The translations under genes and the position numbers were made by a program. Positions 54,324-62,241 of a stretch of 64,000 nt of DNA are shown here, piece by piece (within the stretch, counting starts at the first letter, position 1; every line of letters begins with the position of its first letter). Under the pieces are notes generated by a model. That model did no database searches and had not been told where the DNA came from. It saw only the letters and a program-made list of their open reading frames with translations. This stretch comes from Bauldia sp965232525 (GTDB taxonomy: Bacteria > Pseudomonadota > Alphaproteobacteria > Rhizobiales > Kaistiaceae): the NCBI RefSeq assembly GCF_965232525.1, contig NZ_OZ246980.1, positions 3,596,001 to 3,660,000 on the forward strand, read 5' to 3'.

Positions 54324-55343
54324 TCACGACTCCATCACGCCGGCGCGGCCCATGAGCCCACGCGGCCGGACGAGCAGAATGACGACCGCGACCAGATAGA
54401 TGATGATCTGATCGATGCCCGGGAAGATCGCCTTGATCTCGTTCATCGAGGCGAATGATTGGAGGATGCCGAGCAGGAAGCCGGCAACGACCGCACCGCC
54501 CAGCGAGCCCATACCACCGACCACGACGACGACGAATGACAGGACGAGGAAGTCCATGCCGATCGTGTAGTTGGGCGGGACGATCGGCGAGTACATGACT
54601 CCGGCGAGGCCCGCGACGATGGCTGCAATGCCGAACACGACCGTGAAGCGTCGCTGGATGTTGATGCCCAGCAATCCGACCGTATCGCGATCCCGCATGC
54701 CAGCACGGACCACCATGCCGTAGGTGGTGAACTGGAGGAAACCGAAAACGGCGGCAAGAATGATACCGGCGAACGCAAGATAAATGAGCCGCCACCACGG
54801 ATAGACAACGCCGCTACCGAGTCCGAGCCAGACGCCGATATCGGCACTGCCGGCGACCGGCGGCGGCGCTTCCACAGGAATCGGATTGGCGCCGAACAGG
54901 ATGCGGATGATCTCCTGGAGCACGATCGCCAGCCCGAAGGTCACCAGGATCTGCTCGGCGTGAGAGCGCTGGTAGAAGAAGCGGATGAGGCCTCGCTCCA
55001 TAACCACGCCAACCAGCAGCATCACCGGTATCGCCAGCAGGATCGATATGGGCAGCGACCATTCGATGATCGTCGCGCCGACATCGCCGAACCAGATCTC
55101 CAGGTAAGGAACTTCCTTGAACGCGTCGAAGAACGTGACGCTCTCGTCCTTGACCTGCGCGGACAAGGTGAGAATCTGCTGCATGGCGACGGCGCAGAAA
55201 GCGCCGAGCATGAACAGCGCCCCGTGGGCAAAGTTAACGACACCCAGCGTGCCGAAAACCAGAGTGAGGCCGAGCGCAATCAGCGCATAGGCCCCGCCCT
55301 TGTCCAAACCGTTCAGGAACTGAAGAACCAGTGAGTCCAACAT
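54324..55343 (-). CDS. livH: ABC permease, LivH type
   Basis: A 339-residue permease with about eight helices. The N-terminal LNGLDKGGAYALIALGLTLV and VNFAHGALFMLGAF blocks, and the coupling motif GMRDRDTVGLLGINIQR, identify LivH. A polar insertion near residues 60-80 (SAQVKDESVTFFDAFKEVPY) is longer than in classical LivH. It is separated from the substrate-binding protein gene by 93 bases that hold a strong hairpin. Confidence 0.93.
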   Translation of the reverse strand: MLDSLVLQFLNGLDKGGAYALIALGLTLVFGTLGVVNFAHGALFMLGAFCAVAMQQILTLSAQVKDESVTFFDAFKEVPYLEIWFGDVGATIIEWSLPISILLAIPVMLLVGVVMERGLIRFFYQRSHAEQILVTFGLAIVLQEIIRILFGANPIPVEAPPPVAGSADIGVWLGLGSGVVYPWWRLIYLAFAGIILAAVFGFLQFTTYGMVVRAGMRDRDTVGLLGINIQRRFTVVFGIAAIVAGLAGVMYSPIVPPNYTIGMDFLVLSFVVVVVGGMGSLGGAVVAGFLLGILQSFASMNEIKAIFPGIDQIIIYLVAVVILLVRPRGLMGRAGVMES

Positions 55344-55402
55344 AGCCGCAGCCCCGCGTTGGCGTTGGTCTGGTCGGCGCTGATCACCGCGCCATCAAAT
55401 AT

Positions 55403-55428
55403 GGCCCGGTCGAACGAACGACCGGGCC
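55403..55428 (-). terminator. Intra-operon hairpin after the binding-protein gene
   Basis: A perfect 10-bp stem GGCCCGGTCG (55403-55412) / CGACCGGGCC (55419-55428) with a six-base loop, nine bases after the stop of the binding-protein gene. Only a weak ATATTTG follows leftward. It probably acts as an attenuator or a 3' stabiliser that keeps the binding protein more abundant than the membrane parts. Confidence 0.6.
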
Positions 55429-55436
55429 GGTAGTCG

Positions 55437-56831
55437 TCAGGCCGTCGGAACGTAGGGCCCGAGTTCGCCGCCGAAGATCGCCGGGTCGTAGGTGACCTGA
55501 TCGCGCGGCGCGATCTGGACGACCTCCAGCAGATCGAACTGGCTCGACGGCTCCGCCTTGCCGCGCACAACCAGCACGTCCTTGAAGCACTGATGGTCGG
55601 CGGCGCGATAAAGCGTCGGGCCGTTGCCCATGCCGTCAAACTCGAAGCCCTCGAGCGCTTTGATAACCTCCGGCGGATAGAAGGTGCCGGCGGTCTCGAC
55701 GGCGTTGGCATAAAGCAGCGCCTGGACGTAGCAGGTATGCGCCGCCTGGGATGGCGGGAAGCCGTATTCGCCGCCGAACGACTTGACGAAGGTCTGGCTC
55801 GCCTCGTCGGTGAGCGACCAGTTCCAGTTGGTTGTACCGAGAATGCCACTGATCGCGTCACCGGCGCCTTGGGCCATGAGCCGCGAGAACAGCGGCACCA
55901 CGACTTCGAAGTTCTTGCCGTTGGCCTGACGATCACGGAGGCCGAACTGCACGGCCTGGGTCAAAGAGTTGACCATGTCCTTGCCGTAGTGATTAAGGAT
56001 CAGCACATCCGCGCCGGCATTCAGCACCGGAGTGATGTACTGCGAGAAGTCGCCGGCGCCGAGCGGTGTGCGCACCGCGGCCGCCGTCTGCCAACCAAGC
56101 GACTCCGTGGCGTTCTTGATCGACTCTTCCTGGGTCCATCCCCAGTTATAGTCGGCTGTCAGATGGTAGGCGATCCGCTCCTTGCCGTACTCTTCGGCGA
56201 GGATCGGTCCCAGCGCCTCGCCCGACATGTAGGCATTAAAGAAGTGCCGGAAGCCGTAGCGCCGTTTGTCCTTACCGGTGGTGTCGTTGGAGTGGGTCAG
56301 GCCCGACATGAAGATGATGCCCATCTCCTGGCAGAGCGACTGCACCGCGACGGCCACACCGGACGACGAGCCGCCGGTGATCATGATTGCACCGTCCTTC
56401 TCGATCATCCGCTTGGCGGATGCGCGAGCGGCGTCCGACTTGGTCTGTGTATCACCGGTCACGAACTCGACGCGCTTGCCGAGAATGCCGTTGCCCTTGA
56501 GGTTCGACGGCTTCATCGTATTCATCATGCCGCCATCGCCCTCACCGTTGAGGTGTTTGACGGCCAACTCGTAGGCGCGGAGTTCGTCCGCGCCCTCGTC
56601 GGCATAGGGGCCGGTCTGCGGCACGTTGAAGCCAAGGGTGATCGTCGGGCCGGACGTGTAAGCCGGGAAGTTCCCGATCGGCTGTTCCTCCGCCCAGGCG
56701 TTGCTGACGAAGTGCAGCGGGCCGACGCCGGTCAGGCTCAACGCGCCAAGCGCACCGGTAGAGGCGAGCGAGCCTTTCAGCAGAGCGCGTCGAGAGAAGT
56801 CCCTGGGGCGCCGTGTCTTGCGGTCTGTCAT
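55437..56831 (-). CDS. ABC transporter substrate-binding protein, Tat-exported
   Basis: A 464-residue periplasmic binding protein of the LivJ/Peripla_BP_6 group. It has a twin-arginine signal (FSRRALLKGSLAS, cleavage near residue 47 in AWA-E), so it is folded before export. The binding domain has ITLGFNVPQTGPYADEG and KRMIEKDGAIMITGGSSSG. It is longer than LivJ (about 370), with insertions near residues 90-110. Ligand unknown; the LIV-type family also serves amides, urea and aromatic acids. It is divergent from the ScfR-like regulator gene, with 189 bases between starts. Confidence 0.88.
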   Translation of the reverse strand: MTDRKTRRPRDFSRRALLKGSLASTGALGALSLTGVGPLHFVSNAWAEEQPIGNFPAYTSGPTITLGFNVPQTGPYADEGADELRAYELAVKHLNGEGDGGMMNTMKPSNLKGNGILGKRVEFVTGDTQTKSDAARASAKRMIEKDGAIMITGGSSSGVAVAVQSLCQEMGIIFMSGLTHSNDTTGKDKRRYGFRHFFNAYMSGEALGPILAEEYGKERIAYHLTADYNWGWTQEESIKNATESLGWQTAAAVRTPLGAGDFSQYITPVLNAGADVLILNHYGKDMVNSLTQAVQFGLRDRQANGKNFEVVVPLFSRLMAQGAGDAISGILGTTNWNWSLTDEASQTFVKSFGGEYGFPPSQAAHTCYVQALLYANAVETAGTFYPPEVIKALEGFEFDGMGNGPTLYRAADHQCFKDVLVVRGKAEPSSQFDLLEVVQIAPRDQVTYDPAIFGGELGPYVPTA

Positions 56832-56960
56832 GCAATTTCTCCGAGCGTTTCCAACTTGATTCGGACGCGGGTCGATTCTTTTTCTCTTGCTTTCCCACGT
56901 TCGATATGGTTCCACCTATCTGTTAATCAGTCAACAACTCATTGATTTATAAGGATTATT

Positions 56961-56999
56961 TTGTAAAATTCTTGTTGTAAATTTTCTAACATTGTAAAA
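56961..56999. promoter_or_regulatory. Three TTGTAAA direct repeats
   Basis: TTGTAAA(A/T) occurs at 56961, 56975 and 56992, all on the + strand, in a markedly AT-rich patch just before the regulator gene start. ScfR-family regulators are reported to bind TTTGCAAA-like sites, which these resemble; autoregulation and control of the divergent ABC operon are inferred. Confidence 0.5.
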
Positions 57000-57020
57000 A
57001 TGTGACTCGGAGGTAGATGA

Positions 57021-58577
57021 ATGGCACGGGCACCTATTGGCCACAGAATCCGAAAGCGACGCCGCGAGCTGTCGCTCTCTCAGGTTGCCCTTGCCGCCCG
57101 GGTCGGCATTTCGCCGAGCTACCTCAATCTTATTGAGCACAACAAAAGATCGATCGGCGGAGCGATCCTCAACCGCATAGCAACTGCCCTCGATCTCAAC
57201 GCCAGCGCCCTCGCAGGCACCGAGGAAGCCCGGCTCATCGCGGAACTCGGCGAAGTGGTCGCCGACTCGACACTTGCTGAACTGGAGATCGACGGGAGCG
57301 ATGTCAGCGACGTTGTCGGAACATCGCCCAAGGCAGCGCGCGCAATCCTCGCGTTGTTTCGCGCCTATACGGAAGCGCGGCTTCGCTCGGATCTGATCGG
57401 CGAGCGCCTCGGCGAGGAGTCCTTTCTGGCCGAAGCGAGCCAAGAGATCCTGGCGCTAATCACAACGATCCGGTCCTACTCCGAGATCCTCAAGGACTAT
57501 GGCGATCTGAGCGATGCCGAGCGCAGCAAGTTCGTCGACACACTGGTTGGCGAGAGCGAACGGCTGACCGGTCAGGCGGGCGATCTGTTCGATTTCCTGA
57601 GTGGCCGTGGCGCCCGCCGGCCACAGCCGTCACCGCGCGAGGCGATCGAAGACTTCATCTTCGATCACGCCAACTATTTTCCAGCGCTCGAGGACGCAGC
57701 CGAGGCGGTTGGCAGGGCACTCGGCTCAGGAGGTGACCCGTCCGCGGAGCGCCTCACACGCTATCTGGATGAACAGCACGGGCTCGATGTCGAGCGATCC
57801 GCCGACGACGAGCGGGAGCACCTCCATCTGGAAGAGGGGCGGTTTCAGCTACCGAAGACTCTTGGCCGGGCGAGTGTACGCTTCCGTCTGGCACGATTGA
57901 TCGGCGAATTGGAGCACGGAGACATCATCGACGATCTCGCGCAGGACGCAGCCGCCGCAGCGCCAGCGTCAGCCGCGACGCTGCGCAGAGCATTGGCGAA
58001 TTACTTCGCCGCAGCGCTGATCATGCCGTACGAGCTGTTCATCGAAACCGCAAACAGCACCCGGCACGACATTCGGTTGCTAGTGGCCCGTTTCGATTCC
58101 AGCTTCGAGCAAGTCTGTCATCGTCTCGCAACCTTGCGACGCCCCGGCACGGAGGGTGTTCCGATTCACTTCCTGCGGTCCGACATCGCTGGGAACATTT
58201 CCAAGCGGTTCAGCGCGTCCGGATTGCGGTTGCCGCGCTACGGCAGTGCCTGTCCCCGCTGGATCATCCACCGCGCTTTCGCAACGCCCGGACGGATCAT
58301 CAGTCAGGTAGCGGCCCTGCCCGACGGTGAAGCCTATCTCTTCATCGCCTCCACCTGCATGCCGTCAGATGTCGACATGGACAGCCATCACGCGGTGATG
58401 ATCGGCGCCAATATCGCAGACGCCCGAAAGTTTGTTTACGCCGACAGCTACGATCTCGACGATCTGGGGCACGCGACTCCGGTTGGCGTCACTTGCCGGC
58501 AGTGCCCTCGGGACGACTGCACCTACAGGGCATTCGAAAAGCTGGCGATGCCCGGGCTTGAAGCCGCGGCCCAGTGA
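57021..58577 (+). CDS. ScfR-family XRE regulator with histidine-kinase-like DHp domain
   Basis: A 518-residue transcription factor. Residues 11-65 are a Cro/XRE HTH (LSLSQVALAARVGISPSYLN). Residues about 130-195 match a histidine-kinase dimerisation domain: SFLAEASQEI then TIRSYSEILKDYGDLSD, with Gln141 where kinases have the phospho-His. From about residue 290 comes the ScfR type C-terminal part (RRALANYFAAALIMPYELF, GNISKRFSASGLRLPRYGS, and a C-terminal Cys492, Cys495, Cys500 cluster). ScfR proteins sense short-chain acyl-CoAs. The normal M78 peptidase-like middle is reduced. GGAGG precedes the ATG. Confidence 0.88.
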   Translation: MARAPIGHRIRKRRRELSLSQVALAARVGISPSYLNLIEHNKRSIGGAILNRIATALDLNASALAGTEEARLIAELGEVVADSTLAELEIDGSDVSDVVGTSPKAARAILALFRAYTEARLRSDLIGERLGEESFLAEASQEILALITTIRSYSEILKDYGDLSDAERSKFVDTLVGESERLTGQAGDLFDFLSGRGARRPQPSPREAIEDFIFDHANYFPALEDAAEAVGRALGSGGDPSAERLTRYLDEQHGLDVERSADDEREHLHLEEGRFQLPKTLGRASVRFRLARLIGELEHGDIIDDLAQDAAAAAPASAATLRRALANYFAAALIMPYELFIETANSTRHDIRLLVARFDSSFEQVCHRLATLRRPGTEGVPIHFLRSDIAGNISKRFSASGLRLPRYGSACPRWIIHRAFATPGRIISQVAALPDGEAYLFIASTCMPSDVDMDSHHAVMIGANIADARKFVYADSYDLDDLGHATPVGVTCRQCPRDDCTYRAFEKLAMPGLEAAAQ

Positions 58578-58588
58578 GGTTTCCCTCG

Positions 58589-58616
58589 CCGGCGGCAGCT
58601 GCGCGTTTTCCGCCGG
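58589..58616 (+). terminator. Possible weak hairpin after the regulator gene
   Basis: CCGGCGG (58589-58595) pairs with CCGCCGG (58610-58616) across a 14-base loop, about 10 bases after the regulator stop. No T tract follows, so partial termination at best. Confidence 0.25.
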
Positions 58617-58747
58617 AACACCGAATCCACGCGCCCTCCCCCAAATGACAACTGGCTCAAAGGACAGTAGGATTATCCAGGAGGCGCCGGCAGAGCGCCA
58701 ACCGAAGTGGTCGCCGCGACAAGCACAGCGGCCGGAATGGGGAAAAC

Positions 58748-59119
58748 GTGGCCAGGGGAACGGTCCTCGTTGCCGAAGACGAGCGCAACCTCGCAGACGC
58801 GTTGTCATTCCTGATGCAGCGCGCCGGGCTTGAGGTGACGATTGCGCGCGACGGGCCGTCGACAGTGGCGACCGCTCAGCGGATCAGGCCGGACGTGATC
58901 GTGCTCGACATCATGCTCCCGGGCTTCGACGGGTTCGAAGTCGTTTCGACGCTCCGCGCCCAGGCCGACGGACACACCCCACGCATCATTATGCTGACGG
59001 CCAAAGGTCATGAGAAGGACAAGCGCAAGGCACTGGAGCTTGGAGTCGACGATTACGTTACCAAGCCATTCTCCAATCGCGACGTCGTCGAGCGCGTTCA
59101 GGCGCTGTTGTCGCAATGA
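58748..59119 (+). CDS. Receiver-only response regulator
   Basis: A 123-residue CheY-like protein with no output domain. Acid pocket residues are Glu10/Asp11, the phospho-acceptor is Asp54 (VIVLDIMLPGFDG), and the conserved Thr and Lys lie in MLTAKGHEK and DYVTKPFSNRD. The start is a GTG with GGGGA in front. It is followed, with a four-base ATGA overlap, by the small membrane protein and then the symporter-kinase, its likely phospho-donor. In CrbS/CrbR and CbrA/CbrB systems the regulator carries a DNA-binding domain; here it does not. Confidence 0.93.
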   Translation: MARGTVLVAEDERNLADALSFLMQRAGLEVTIARDGPSTVATAQRIRPDVIVLDIMLPGFDGFEVVSTLRAQADGHTPRIIMLTAKGHEKDKRKALELGVDDYVTKPFSNRDVVERVQALLSQ

Positions 59120-59382
59120 GTCCCCGGTCCTCCCTCACCAGCAATCCGGAAAACCGGTGGACCGATCGCAGCCTCGTTCTGGCTCTTGCCGCGTTTGTCT
59201 TGCTGACGCCGCCGATCATCCTCGTCTTCAGCACGCCGGTTCTCGTTCTCGGTGTTCCCCTACTGCACGTGTATTGCTTTGGCGTCTGGCTGATAGCGAT
59301 TGTCGCCGGCGCATATCTGTCGACCCGGCTTGACCCCGCTGAGCGGCCATCCGACGACCGCGTCCGGCCACCGCCGACTTAG
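59116..59382 (+). CDS. Small two-helix membrane protein
   Basis: An 88-residue protein with two hydrophobic helices (about residues 20-40 and 47-70) and polar ends. The second one, LGVPLLHVYCFGVWLIAIVAGAY, resembles the small subunits that accompany sodium:solute symporters (DUF485/DUF3311-like). Overlaps the receiver gene by four bases and ends three bases before the symporter-kinase, so it is probably a structural partner of that protein. Confidence 0.75.
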   Translation: MSPRSSLTSNPENRWTDRSLVLALAAFVLLTPPIILVFSTPVLVLGVPLLHVYCFGVWLIAIVAGAYLSTRLDPAERPSDDRVRPPPT

Positions 59383-59385
59383 GTC

Positions 59386-62154
59386 ATGTTGAGCACGGCA
59401 ACGATCGTTACCGTCTCGCTCGCATATCTCGGCGTGCTTTTCGCCATCGCCTGGTACAGCGACCGTAGCGCGGACCGCGGCCGAAGCTTGATCCGCTCGC
59501 CGGCGGTCTACACCCTCTCACTGGCGGTTTATTGCACGTCCTGGACATTCTACGGCGCGGTCGGCACCGCAGCCCGCCGTGGTCTCGAGTTCGTCACGAT
59601 CTATACCGGCCCGACCATCGTCTTCCTCGGATGGTGGTTCCTGATCCGCAAGATCGCGCGCATCAGCAAGTCGCAGCGGATCATATCGATCGCCGATTTC
59701 ATCGCCTCGCGTTACGGCAAGAGCGGCAGCCTCGCCATGCTGGTGACGGTGATCGCGATGATCGGCACGATGCCGTACATCGCCCTTCAGCTCAAAGCGG
59801 TGTCCACCAGCTTCGCCGTGCTGGTCACCTACGACGTCGATCCGGAAGCCGCGCTCACGCTCGCCAGCCCGCCCTCGGTGATCCTGACTGATGTCGCCTT
59901 CCTCACTGCCATCGGTATGGCTGTGTTCGCGATTCTGTTCGGCACCCGCCACCTCGACGCCAATGAACATCACGAAGGAATGGTTGCCGCAATCGCGTTC
60001 GAGTCCTGCGTCAAGCTCTTTGCGTTCCTGGCCGTGGGTTTCTTCGCCGTGTTCACGATCGGCGGCGGCCTGTCCGCAACTGCCGGCAGCGCGGCGGCGG
60101 CCGCGGGCTGGGACACGCTAACCGGCCTGCCGGAAGACGGGGCAGCGCGTTTCCTGACCATGACATTTCTGTCGATGGCAGCCATCGTCTGCCTCCCCCG
60201 CCAGTTCCACATCACCATCGTCGAGAATGTCGACGAGCGACACCTGGCGACGGCGTCCTGGCTGTTTCCGGCCTACCTGTTCCTGATGAGCCTGTTCGTG
60301 CTGCCGATCGCGGCGGCCGGGCTCGGCCTTCTGCCGGCAGCGGCCAACCCGGATTTCTACGTGCTCACGGTGCCGATGACCCAAGGGCAGAACGGATTGG
60401 CATTGCTGGCGTTCATCGGCGGACTCTCATCCGCGACCGCGATGGTCATCGTCGCGGCGATCGCGCTGTCGACTATGATCTGCAACGACCTGGTGATGCC
60501 GGTTCTGCTGCGTATTCGTTGGCTGCGCCTCGACGAACGGGGCAACCTCTCCCGGCTGCTGCTGACGATCCGCAGGATCGCGATCTTTGCCATTCTGCTT
60601 CTCGGTTTCGCCTACTACCGCCTGACCGGCGAGAGCGGACCGCTCGCCCAGATCGGTCTCGTGTCCTTTGCGGTGGCGGCCCAGTTTTTGCCCGCCATCG
60701 TCGGCGGATTGTTCTGGAAGAACGCCACCCGCATCGGCGCCCTGACCGGCCTCTCCCTCGGCTTCCTGACATGGGCCTACACCATGTTGCTGCCGCTGCT
60801 GGCGCGGAGCGGATTATTGAACCAGGCCATTCTTGAGACCGGACCATGGGGGATCGCCGCCCTGCGACCGGAGGCATTGTTCGGCCTGACCGGCTGGGAC
60901 CCCCTCACCCATGCCCTGTTCTGGAGCATGGCGGCCAATATCGGTGGCTACGTCGTCGTGTCGCTGTTCTCGCGCCAGGACACGCTCGAGCGGATCCAGG
61001 CCGCCATCTTCGTCGACGTGTTTCGCCGCCCGCCCGCCGAGGCGTTAGTCTGGCGCCGCTCGGCAGCCGTTGAGGAACTGCATGCGCTGCTGGAGCGTTT
61101 CGTCGGGTCCGAGCGGGCCGAACAGGCCTTTCGCGCCTACGCAGCGGAGCACGGCCGTCGGATCGGTGACATGCCCGAGGCTGACGCCGAACTGATCGCT
61201 TTTGTCGAGCGGCTGATTGCCGGCAGCGTCGGCGCCGCTTCGGCACGCGGCATGGTCGCGTCGATCGCCAAGGGCGACCTTCTCGGCTTTGAAGAAGTGA
61301 TGGCGATCCTGGAGGAGACCCACCAGGCCATTGTCCACAGCCGCGAACTGGAGCAGAAGTCGCGCGAACTGGAAGCGACGGCACAGGAGCTGACGCGGGC
61401 AAACGCCCAACTCAAGGAACTCGACCGGCTGAAGGACGATTTCCTCTCCACCGTCAGTCACGAGTTGCGGACACCGCTGACCTCGATCCGCACCTACTCG
61501 GAGATCCTCAGCGACCACGACGTCTCCGATGACGAGAGCGAACGCTTCCTGGCCATCATCGGCAGCGAGACGAAGCGGCTGACCCGGCTGCTCGACACCA
61601 TCCTCGACCTCACGCGGCTGGAACAGGGTCAGGCCGAGTGGCGGATGGCCAACGACGTCGATCCAAGCGCCATTCTTGAGGACGCGGTGGCCGCGACCGG
61701 TGGCCTTTTCCGCGACCGATCGATGTCGGTATCGATCCAGCCGGCACGGGCGCCGGTCCACGCCGACAGGGATCGCCTGATGCAGGTGTTCATCAACCTG
61801 CTCTCCAACGCCGCGAAGTTCGCTGACACCAGCGACGGGCAGGTGTCGGTCGCCGGACGGCCCGATCGGGACGGCTACCTAGTCGAAGTGACCGATAACG
61901 GCGAAGGCGTCAGTCCGGAGGACCGCGAATTGATCTTCGAGAAATTCGCCAAGGCCCGAATCCGCAATACCGGGCGACCATCGGGCAGCGGCCTCGGCCT
62001 GACGATTTCGCGGCACATCGTGGAGCACCATCACGGTCGCATCTGGACCGAAACGCCGAAAGCCGGCGGTGCTCGTTTCTGCGTGTACCTCCCGTCGGCG
62101 GACGGCAAGGACATTCCAGCGACGCCAGCCCTGGCCACCGAGGCCGCGAAATGA
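59386..62154 (+). CDS. Sodium:solute symporter-histidine kinase fusion (CbrA/CrbS type)
   Basis: A 922-residue sensor. Residues 1 to about 530 are a 13-helix SSSF/SLC5 transporter domain. A linker with STAC-like helices (about 545-640) and a coiled coil (LEQKSRELEATAQELTRAN) leads to the DHp domain with phospho-His692 (STVSHELRTPLTSIRTYSEI) and a HATPase with N box NLLSNAAKF, G1 DNGEGV and G2 GSGLGLTI. Unlike many CbrA proteins there is no PAS domain, and no receiver at the C-terminus. It likely senses a carboxylate or its transport. All kinase residues are present. Confidence 0.93.
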   Translation: MLSTATIVTVSLAYLGVLFAIAWYSDRSADRGRSLIRSPAVYTLSLAVYCTSWTFYGAVGTAARRGLEFVTIYTGPTIVFLGWWFLIRKIARISKSQRIISIADFIASRYGKSGSLAMLVTVIAMIGTMPYIALQLKAVSTSFAVLVTYDVDPEAALTLASPPSVILTDVAFLTAIGMAVFAILFGTRHLDANEHHEGMVAAIAFESCVKLFAFLAVGFFAVFTIGGGLSATAGSAAAAAGWDTLTGLPEDGAARFLTMTFLSMAAIVCLPRQFHITIVENVDERHLATASWLFPAYLFLMSLFVLPIAAAGLGLLPAAANPDFYVLTVPMTQGQNGLALLAFIGGLSSATAMVIVAAIALSTMICNDLVMPVLLRIRWLRLDERGNLSRLLLTIRRIAIFAILLLGFAYYRLTGESGPLAQIGLVSFAVAAQFLPAIVGGLFWKNATRIGALTGLSLGFLTWAYTMLLPLLARSGLLNQAILETGPWGIAALRPEALFGLTGWDPLTHALFWSMAANIGGYVVVSLFSRQDTLERIQAAIFVDVFRRPPAEALVWRRSAAVEELHALLERFVGSERAEQAFRAYAAEHGRRIGDMPEADAELIAFVERLIAGSVGAASARGMVASIAKGDLLGFEEVMAILEETHQAIVHSRELEQKSRELEATAQELTRANAQLKELDRLKDDFLSTVSHELRTPLTSIRTYSEILSDHDVSDDESERFLAIIGSETKRLTRLLDTILDLTRLEQGQAEWRMANDVDPSAILEDAVAATGGLFRDRSMSVSIQPARAPVHADRDRLMQVFINLLSNAAKFADTSDGQVSVAGRPDRDGYLVEVTDNGEGVSPEDRELIFEKFAKARIRNTGRPSGSGLGLTISRHIVEHHHGRIWTETPKAGGARFCVYLPSADGKDIPATPALATEAAK

Positions 62155-62241
62155 ACCCTCCCGCAGCTAGTTGCGCGGGATCAAGTAACCTGGCCGGACC
62201 GGCGATAACATGCCGAGCATGTTCAATCGGAGCACATGACG

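Noticed and set aside
57119..57331. Short antisense frame within the regulator gene
   Set aside because: Serine-rich antisense artefact without start signals.
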